From NCBI RefSeq assembly GCF_024868665.1, contig NC_079891.1:18375182-18439181 (forward strand): a stretch of 64,000 bases of DNA. Direction: 5' to 3'. Positions 56,350 to 64,000 of this stretch are shown here, piece after piece. The translations under genes were made by a program, and so were the position numbers. Each line of letters starts with the position of its first letter. Positions within the stretch are counted from its first letter, which is position 1. The notes beneath the pieces are model-generated. The model was given only the letters and a program-made list of their open reading frames with translations. It was not told the origin of the DNA and did not search any database. This DNA comes from Triplophysa rosa (taxonomy: Eukaryota > Chordata > Actinopteri > Cypriniformes > Nemacheilidae).

Positions 56350-57055
56350 TTATTTAAATAATTACGGTGGATTCAAGGTCATAGACAACAGTCTAACAAT
56401 GTTGACAGAATTTTTTTGTATAATATTTTTTTAGAAAGTACAAAACGTGTAAAACAGGTGACCTAAATACTTTGCCTGAACCCGTGTTAACCTTCTGATA
56501 AAAGTGAAGAAAAACTTATTTTCACTGGGACTGTTGCTTTACTTTAGCCCAAACCAGGTTCTCCACCAATTTCTAAAACTAAAAACAGCTTGCACTGACA
56601 GATCTTAAAATACATCAGCCCTATATAATAATTAATTGCAAACCACCCCATAGAAATGTTGATTTGAGATGATAGAGTAATGTTGAAAAATGTCTTGAGC
56701 ATTTATACAGTGGGTTTGTAGTTAAATATTAACACACAACACACAAACCATCGTTACTGTTTTGAGAAAATGGCAGTTCAGTGTCCTTCACTAAAACTAC
56801 ATTGAATGATTTTACACTTTTGTAGATTTCATGCAAATGCAACACATAAACAAATTTGTGTTCTTGCTTTTTGGAACATAGTTTGCTTAACATAAAAAAT
56901 GACACAAGATTTTTAAGATATTTAAGGGATAGTTAACCCAAAAATGAAAATTCTGTCATCATACTCACCCTCAGGTTGTTCCAAACCTGTATAAATTTCT
57001 TTGTTCTGCTGAATACAAAGGAAGATATTTGGAAGAATGTCAGTAACCAGTGTTA
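56350..57055. other. Intergenic with an Angel-like MITE end
   Basis: AGGGATAGTTAACCCAAAAATG at about 56925 is the end of the MITE type seen at 29130. No gene. Confidence 0.5.
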
Positions 57056-57057
57056 AA

Positions 57058-57195
57058 TAAATAGCTCAGTGGTAAGAGCAAGGTATTAACAACGCCAAGG
57101 TCGTGGGTTCGATCCCAGGAGTTTGCACATACTTAGAAGCAAATGTATAGGATAATGCAATGTAAGTTGCGTCAGCCAAATGCAAAAATGTAAAT
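57058..57195 (+). mobile_element. tRNA-derived SINE (second family)
   Basis: AGCTCAGTGGTAAGAGCA head, B box GGTTCGATCCC, a body with TGTAAGTTGCGTCAGCC and an AAATGTAAAT end. Same family as 37800-37955. Confidence 0.75.
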
Positions 57196-57199
57196 ATTT

Positions 57200-58150
57200 T
57201 ACTGTAAAACAGTGATTTTTTCTGTAATTTGGAGAAACAAAACAGTATACCAGAATATAATTTTCCCTGAATTACAGGATATAAGGATATATATTCAATT
57301 GTTTTACCGTTTTTCTTCTAAACCTCTGACACTTTTTGTGTAATTTTACAGTTTTTGACCGTATTTCAAAAACAAACTTTAAAAAAATAAATCTTGTTAA
57401 AGCAGCTGGGGCACCGGAAATGAACTGTAAAATAATGGGTTTCACCTTTAAAATTACATTTCCCAGGTTTTCTTAAAAAAAAAACAGTCAAAATCAGGAT
57501 GGGGGTTGCCATTTTATGTGAAAAATCTGTTAAAAAAAATAACAGAAATATTATGTAAAATTATGTTTTTCTTTTAGAGCTGTAGTTCCAAACAACACAC
57601 CTTTGTGATGCTGTTTGTGAATGTTCGTTGGAACTATGGTTTAAAGAAAGGCAGAATCATTAAACTATGCTGTCAACGACAGACCTAGCTGGCTAACAAA
57701 GCTTAAGCGCAACCCGGGCGGCATCCAGGAAGTAATCCATGAAAATGCATTTGAAAACCACTTCTGAAAACATTCACAAATTATAATGTAACATTTCCTG
57801 TGGTAGGCTATATTTAAAAATAATGCTACCGAATGAAACAGACACAGAACAAGTGACTTACCATGTTTATATTTTACGTATGTGAGTGTTGCGCTGTGTC
57901 GTGAGTGATTTGAGGAAATCTGTATCAGAAATCAGGAGCGACCAGTTTGCTTTCATTTAGAGTAAAGCTTAACATTATTTCTCTTTCAGAATGCTTGCAC
58001 TAAAGCTATTGACTCCTTAAAGTCACACTGAAATTAATTTTACAGTGTTGCAGTATTTATTATTTATCCTTGCACATTTTTTTATTTGCACTTGTAATCT
58101 TTAATCAAAAACATTAAGCTCCCCCTCCCCTCTCAAAGATGTCTCTTCTC
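57200..58150. other. Intergenic, no gene seen
   Basis: AT-rich with short repeated ACAGTTTTT-type motifs. No coding pattern. Confidence 0.45.
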
Positions 58151-58154
58151 TTCA

Positions 58155-58358
58155 TGATGTAATACTCAGAAAAGGGGTAGTGCTACTGAAAGTGAAAGTG
58201 ACCTATTTGTCAGATATGGTGACCTATACCCAAAATGTGACCTCTGCATTTAACCCATCCAGAGAGTAGTGAACACAAGCACAGCAAGTGGTGAACACAC
58301 GTACACCCAGAGCAGTGGGCAGCTATCACTGCAGCGCCCGGGGAGCAAGGTGCCTTAC
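58155..58358 (-). mobile_element. tRNA-derived SINE, truncated, minus
   Basis: The complement of the body of the 2326-2600 SINE: GACCTCTGCATTTAACCCAT through GGGGAGCAAGGTGCCTTA, lacking the tRNA head. Confidence 0.7.
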
Positions 58359-58359
58359 C

Positions 58360-59080
58360 GTAGACTCTAGCATTTGTCGCTAGAGCACCTCTTGAGGTCG
58401 AGGAGTGAGGTTTACTTGCACAGCTAGAACTCTAGCTGGCCTCAGTTACAACTACACATGGACTTTTGATGCGTGGACAGTTTTCTTTTGAGTCTATGAC
58501 ATTAGTTTAAAATGATTTATAGTTCTTGTGTTTAAACCCCAAAGAATATATGCAGCAAGTAATGTGAATACTGTGTGGTTTGTGGTCAAGATTTCATTTG
58601 ATAATTATGTTCTACTCACCCTCAAGGCATGTTAGGTGTATATGACCTCTATTTCAGACAAATACAGTCAGAGTTATAATACCATTTATCCTGGCTCTTC
58701 CAAGCTTTATAATGCGAGTGAATGGGGGATGAGATTTTGAAACTCCAAAAAGTGCATCCAGCGATCCAAAAAAAAAAAAAAAAATGCTCCACACAGCTTC
58801 AAGGGCTTAATAAAAGCCTTCTGAAGCAAACTGATGCGTTTGTTTAAAGGAGCAATGTGGAGATTTTAGCTGCGTCTAGTGGGGAGGTTGTGGAATGCAA
58901 CCAACGGCTCACTCCCTGTTTGCTGAGAGCGCGTGGATTGAGTCGGAGCTCTTTCAAACTTATTCTTAATACATCGTTTATTCTTGTTATATCTTAAGAC
59001 TTGTGTTTTAAATTGTTATTCACCGAGGGTAAAACATATCCTTAAGTATATCCCATACCAAAAATCGTCCTTAAACGCAC
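58360..59080. other. Intergenic, no gene seen
   Basis: A poly(A) stretch lies near 58768. Sequence resembling dispersed fish repeats, no frame of note. Confidence 0.4.
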
Positions 59081-59087
59081 CCACTGT

Positions 59088-59990
59088 AAAAAAAATTAAG
59101 CCTTCACAACAAAAAAATCTTAGTACTAATTTCCCCTCGCTTTTTCTTGTTCACTCAACTTTTTGAAATACAAGTTGTACTGACTTAAAATAATGAATTG
59201 GAGATACAAAATATAATTCATTGGGATAACTCAGGATTATTAGTTGTACTGACTTAAAACAAGTACTGTAATTGGAGATACAAAAAATAATGAATTGAGG
59301 TAATTTAGGATTATTAGTTTTCTTGAGGTATAAAAAATTATGCTTAAATCATTAGTTGTCACAACATAGTCAAGTTTACATTATGAACAACATAAATTAT
59401 TTTTGTTGGCTGAACAAAGAATATAAATTGGTTATTTAAAAATAAACAAATATTTTTGTCTTTTACTACAATTTGAGTAAACTTTGATCAAACAACTGCT
59501 TGAACAGTTTGAGTTACGTTGGGTCTGCACTTACACCTCAACATTCAACACACAAATCTCAACCATGGTAACAATCAAAAACCATCATTCATTAAAAAAA
59601 CTCTAAACACAACAGATAACAAACAGTAACTACAAGATTAAAGCATAAATTATTCCAGCAAGAACTAAAACACTAATCTTTAAAAGAAAAACAAATAAGA
59701 AACATCGAATTGAACATGCTGCAGTGCATCTTGGGAACTTTCGAACTCTTGTTTCTTCATTGTACATTGACGTAACTCAATTTTTTACATTTATAGAGGT
59801 CTTTTTGAGTGAACTTGCAAAGAATTTTTCACACAACTCATATTTTTAAGTTAATGAAGAAAATGTTTGTTTACAATGAATGAACTTATTAAAAGAAGTT
59901 CTGTGAACTTTTTCATGGACTTTTGCTCAACCAACACAACAAAATTAGTTGTTTGAACTTTTTTTGAGTTGGGTTTTTTACAGTGCATGC
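59088..59990 (-). mobile_element. CACTGTAAAAAA-ended MITE, inverted copy
   Basis: CACTGTAAAAAAAATT at the left and TTTTTTACAGTG at the right. Internal AACACACAAATCTCAACCAT is the complement of the 54588-55338 copy. About 150 bp longer than that copy. Confidence 0.7.
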
Positions 59991-60096
59991 ACCGATAATT
60001 TATTTTTATCGGATCACTCGCTATTAGCCTCAGGCTGTTAGCATTCCCAGCCTGCCTGCTACTGCTTAACACACTGTTCTCATTATTACATCACTA

Positions 60097-62498
60097 ATGG
60101 CTAATGTTTCAGATGTGTTTGTACCTCTGAGTGCAGATGAGGAAACGATCGCACTTCAGTCGGAACTGGAGGCGTGGAGAAGCAGATCCAGGATCTACTA
60201 GAGAAGCAGACACGGCTGCGAGAACGAAAAACGGCTGCTGGAAACATCCAGAGCTGACGCTCGCAAATCCGCGGTAAGTTTTCATCGCGATTTTAATACT
60301 CCTCCACTTCTACTCCGCGTGTTTTCTGCACAGAGCCCAGGCTTCGAGACACGGTCAGCCCAAATGAACTTCACTCCTGCACCGGCACACCCACGGCGAA
60401 AGGCGCGAGCAGGACTGGAGCGATGACCCAACCGCGCCACCGGTCTTCGAGATCCCGACCAGGAACCGCTTTGCCGCCCTCTGCGAGACGGAATGCAAGC
60501 TGTGGTCATCGGAGACTCAATCGTCCGGAACGTACGCGCTTCCTCCACTAAAGGTAAGGTGCACACTCATTGTTTTCCTGGCGCCCGTGTTCTTGATGTC
60601 TCTGCGCAGGTACCTGCGATCCTGAAGGACGATGCTAACGTGGAGCTGTCGTGCTGCACACGGGGGTGAATGACATCAGGATGAGGCAGTCGGGATCCTG
60701 AAGAGGGACTTCAGGAGTCTGATCGAGACGGTACGCAACGCATCGCCCACGGCGAGGATCATCGTATCAGGGCCGCTTCCTACCTACCGACGAGGGAATG
60801 AAAAGTTCAGTAGACTATTTGCTCTAAATAAATGGTTGATGTCATGGTGTATTGAACAGAAAGCTGCTCTTTGTTAGATAATTTTGATCTGTTCTGGGAG
60901 CGACCTAGGCTCTTCCGCCCTGACGGCCTGCACCCCAGCAGCATCGGAGCGGTTAACTTCTGTCTGACAACATCTCAAAGACGCTACGCACCGCTTGACT
61001 ACGTCTCCCAGCGGTAAGTCAAAACTTCAACCGAGTCTGTGTTCCTCCCACTCATCTGTTAGAAATGTTACTGCTTCCAAATGCATAGAGACTGTGTCTG
61101 TCCCCCGAATAATACTACAAAATAACAAAATAGCCAAATCTCAGAGAAAAAATCTAATCGTGATTAAACCTGAGGACAATGTAATAAACGACCAAAACAA
61201 ACTCATAAAGTTCGGCCTACTTAATATTAGATCACTAAATTCAAAAGCAGTTATTGTAAATGAAATGATCACAGACAACAGTTTTGATATACTTTGCCTT
61301 ACCGAAACCTGGCTTAAACCAAATGATTATTACGGTCTAAATGAGTGTACCCCACCAAGCTACTGTTATATGCATGAGCCACGTCCGGTTGGTCGAGGTG
61401 GCAGGTGTCGCAACAATCTTTAGAGACTTTCTTACTGTAACTCAGAGAACGAGCATAAATTTAAATCATTTGAAGTGCTTGCGTTGAACATAATTGTTCC
61501 AATTGACAGTAAAAAACATTGCTTTCTTGTACGTTGGCTACGTGTATAGACCCCCTGGTCCCTACACTGATTTTCTGAAAGAGTTTGCGTGACTTCCTAT
61601 CGGACCTATTGGTTAACGTTGATAAATACTAATTGTCGGAGACTTTAATATCCACGTAGATAGTGCTAACGATGCATTAGCAGTGGCGTTTACAGAGCTA
61701 TTACACTCTTTTGGAGTAACACAACACATCAATGGACCCACTCATCGATTTAATCATACACTAGACTTGATTATATCTCACGGAGCCGATCTAACCAATA
61801 TAGATATTATACCTCAAAGCGACGATGTCACTGATCACTATCTTATAACATGTACACTGCGCACTGCAGAAATCAGCCGTTTAACTCGTTATCGACAGGG
61901 TAGAACAATTACCTCGACTACTAAAGATAGTTTCGCAAAGAGCTTGCCAGATCTGACTCCTTTAATAACCATACCAATAAATACAGAATCGCTCGATGAC
62001 ATGACCAGCAAATTGGGCACTATTTTCTCTAATACATTAGAAGCTGTCGCACCTATGAAGTCAAAAAAGATTAATGAGAAAAACGCAGCACCATGGTACA
62101 ATAGCACCACTCGCGCCCTTAAAAGAGAAACACGTAAACTGGAGCGCAAATGGAAACAAACCCAATTAGAGGTCTTTAAAATTGCGTGGAAAGAGAGTGC
62201 AAACTGTTATAAAAAGGCACTAAAAGCAGCAAAGGCTGAGCACCTCCGTAACCTCATAGAAACTAACAAAAACAATCCAAGGTTTTTATTTAGTACAGTT
62301 GCTAAACTAACAAATAAACAGACTTCACCTGACCTGGGTATTCCGCCGCACCTTGGTAGCAATGATTTCATGAATTTTTTTACAGAGAAAATCGAAAACA
62401 TACGAGACAAAATAGTAAAAACTCAACCTCCAAGTCTGTCCTATAAATTAGTACCAACCATCGCCCCAAAAGAAAGGCTACAGTGTTTTTCACCGTTA
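60097..62498 (+). pseudogene. L2-type LINE with esterase ORF1 and endonuclease ORF2 start, truncated by Tc1
   Basis: ORF1 begins MANVSDVFVPLSADEETIAL at 60097, with a coiled-coil-like stretch, then SGNH-esterase blocks read across several shifts: VVIGDSIVRNV (about 60505), GVNDI (about 60663) and DGLHPSSIGA (about 60922), so the Ser, Asn, Asp and His residues are all still visible. ORF2 from about 61180 has the APE-type endonuclease (LLNIRSLNSK, LTETWL, GDFNIHVD, DHYLITC) and continues to SNDFMNFFTEKIENIRD before the Tc1 insertion at 62499. The reverse transcriptase is not in the window. Shifts in ORF1 and near 61420 make it inactive. Confidence 0.85.
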
Positions 62499-64000
62499 CA
62501 AACCCGATTCCAAAAAAGTTGGGACACTGTACAAATTGTGAATAAAAACAGAATGCAATGATGTGGAAGTTTCAAATTTCAATATTTTATTCAGAATACA
62601 ACAAGATGACATATCAAATGTTTAAACTGAGAGAATGTATCATTTTAAGGGAAAAATAAGTTGATTTTAAATTTCATGGCATCAACACATCTCAAAAAAG
62701 TTGGGACAAGGCCATGTTTACCACTGTGTGGCATCCCCTCTTCTTTTTATAACAGTCTGCAAACGTCTGGGGACTGAGGAGACAAGTTGCTCAAGTTTAG
62801 GAATAGGAATGTTGTCCCATTCTTGTCTAATACAGGCTTCTAGTTGCTCGACTGTCTTAGGTCTTCTTTGTCGCATCTCCTCTTTATGATGCGCCAAATG
62901 TTTTCTATGGGTGAAAGATCTGGACTGCAGGCTGGCCATTTCAGTACCCGGATCCTTCTTCTACGCAGCCATGATGTTGTAATTGATGCAGTATGTGGTC
63001 TGGCATTGTCATGTTGGAAAATGCAAGGTCTTCCCTGAAAGAGACGACGTCTGGATGGGAGCATATGTTGTTCTAGAAATTGGATATACCTTTCAGCATT
63101 GATGGTGCCTTTCCAGATGTGTAAGCTGCCCATGCCACACGCACTCATGCAACCCCATACCATCAGAGATGCAGGCTTCTGAACTGAGCGCTGATAACAA
63201 CTTGGGTTGTCCTTGTCCTCTTTAGTCCGGATGACATGGCGTCCCAGTTTTCCAAAAAGAACTTCAAATTTTGATTCGTCTGACCACAGAACAGTTTTCC
63301 ACTTTGCCACAGTCCATTTTAAATGAGCCTTGGCCCAGAGAAAACGCCTGCGCTTCTGGATCATGTTTAGATATGGCTTCTTTTTTGACCTATAGAGTTT
63401 TAGCCGGCAACGGCGAATGGCACGGTGGATTGTGTTCACCGACAATGTTTTCTGGAAGTATTCCTGAGCCCATGTTGTGATTTCCATTACAGTAGCATTC
63501 CTGTATGTGATGCAGTGCCGTCTAAGGGCCCGAAGATCACGGGCATCCAGTATGGTTTTCCGGCCTTGACCCTTACGCACAGAGATTGTTCCAGATTCTC
63601 TGAATCTTTGGATGATATTATGCACTGTAGATGATGATAACTTCAAACTCTTTGCAATTTTTCTCTGAGAAACTCCTTTCTGATATTGCTCCACTATTTT
63701 TCGCCGCAGCATTGGGGGAATTGGTGATCCTCTGCCCATCTTGACTTCTGAGAGACACTGCCACTCTGAGAGGCTCTTTTTATACCCAATCATGTTGCCA
63801 ATTGACCTAATAAGTTGCAAATTGGTCCTCCAGCTGTTCCTTATATGTACATTTAACTTTTCCGGCCTCTTATTGCTACCTGTCCCAACTTTTTTGGAAT
63901 GTGTAGCTCTCATGAAATCCAAAATGAGCCAATATTTGGCATGACATTTCAAAATGTCTCACTTTCAACATTTGATATGTTATCTATATTCTATTGTGAA
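62499..64000 (-). mobile_element. Tc1-like transposon, nearly intact, cut by window edge
   Basis: Follows TA at 62497-62498 inside the L2. The left terminal repeat has direct repeats AAAAAAGTTGGGACA at about 62514 and 62694. The right inner repeat (TGTCCCAACTTTTTT) lies near 63880, and the outer one falls beyond 64000. It encloses the transposase below. Confidence 0.9.
62718..63739 (-). pseudogene. Tc1 transposase with one frameshift
   Basis: Starts MGRGSPIPPMLRRKIVEQYQ at 63739 with a paired-type helix-turn-helix region (GVSQRKIAKSLKLSSSTVHN). The catalytic core has the first Asp in VLWSDESKFEV, the second in IFQHDNARPHTA, and Glu 34 residues later in SPDLSPIENIW, the DD34E signature. Near 62880 one A is missing, so the frame slips before RQRRPKTVEQLEACIRQEW. 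The true tail, ending RRGDATQW, continues in the next frame to 62718. Cut-and-paste transposition is the family's role. This copy lacks an uninterrupted tail but keeps all catalytic residues. Confidence 0.9.

Noticed and set aside
57058..57130. Possible tRNA gene
   Set aside because: tRNA-like head of a SINE with a conserved SINE body behind it.

Overview
The window looks like a cyprinid-type teleost genome. It is AT-rich and intron-bearing, and crowded with fish repeats: Tc1/mariner elements, an L2-type LINE whose ORF1 carries an SGNH esterase, a LINE with a restriction-like endonuclease, hAT elements, TTAA-flanked MITEs, tRNA-derived SINEs and solo LTRs. The species cannot be fixed from sequence alone. 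There is one run of N at 4994-5368 and a single N at 21976.

Layout. (1) 1-12755, minus strand: a long multi-exon gene built from small reiterated exon cassettes rich in Pro, Ala, Glu and Ser plus short Lys/Arg-rich cassettes. The intron phases of successive exons agree across the visible chain, so it reads as a real gene that continues past the left edge. Within it lie a hAT-like element (253-1493), a SINE (2326-2600), a Tc1 element (2923-4482) and a 2.4-kb tandem duplication that carries a THAP-like insertion twice. (2) 12.8-34 kb: a mobile-element graveyard. It holds Tc1 pieces, an 80-bp-arm palindrome, LINE tails, degenerate PWWP3/MUM1-like exons, a 1.4-kb DNA element, and a 3.9-kb hAT-like element with perfect 8-bp target duplications that encloses sixteen 168-bp tandem units. 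It also holds two copies of a restriction-endonuclease LINE, one broken by an L2 and a SINE, and a chimeric open frame at 29737-30513. (3) 34.4-43.9 kb, minus strand: two copies of a gene related to fish GIMAP immune GTPases. The first has an AIG1 GTPase exon and two in-frame stops. The second lacks the AIG1 exon, has two hydrophobic membrane-like exons, and carries an ISRE-like site upstream. (4) 44-51 kb: intergenic DNA with hAT, MITE and solo-LTR sequences. (5) 51991-54437, plus strand: a complete seven-exon type II membrane C-type lectin with an intact EPN calcium site. (6) 54.5-64 kb: an inverted pair of related MITEs, a solo LTR, an L2 LINE, and a nearly intact Tc1 element that cuts the L2 and runs off the right edge.

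The two functional themes are innate-immune genes (GIMAP-like, C-type lectin) and an unrecognised cassette gene. Everything else is mostly mobile DNA. No CRISPR, rRNA or free-standing tRNA gene was seen.
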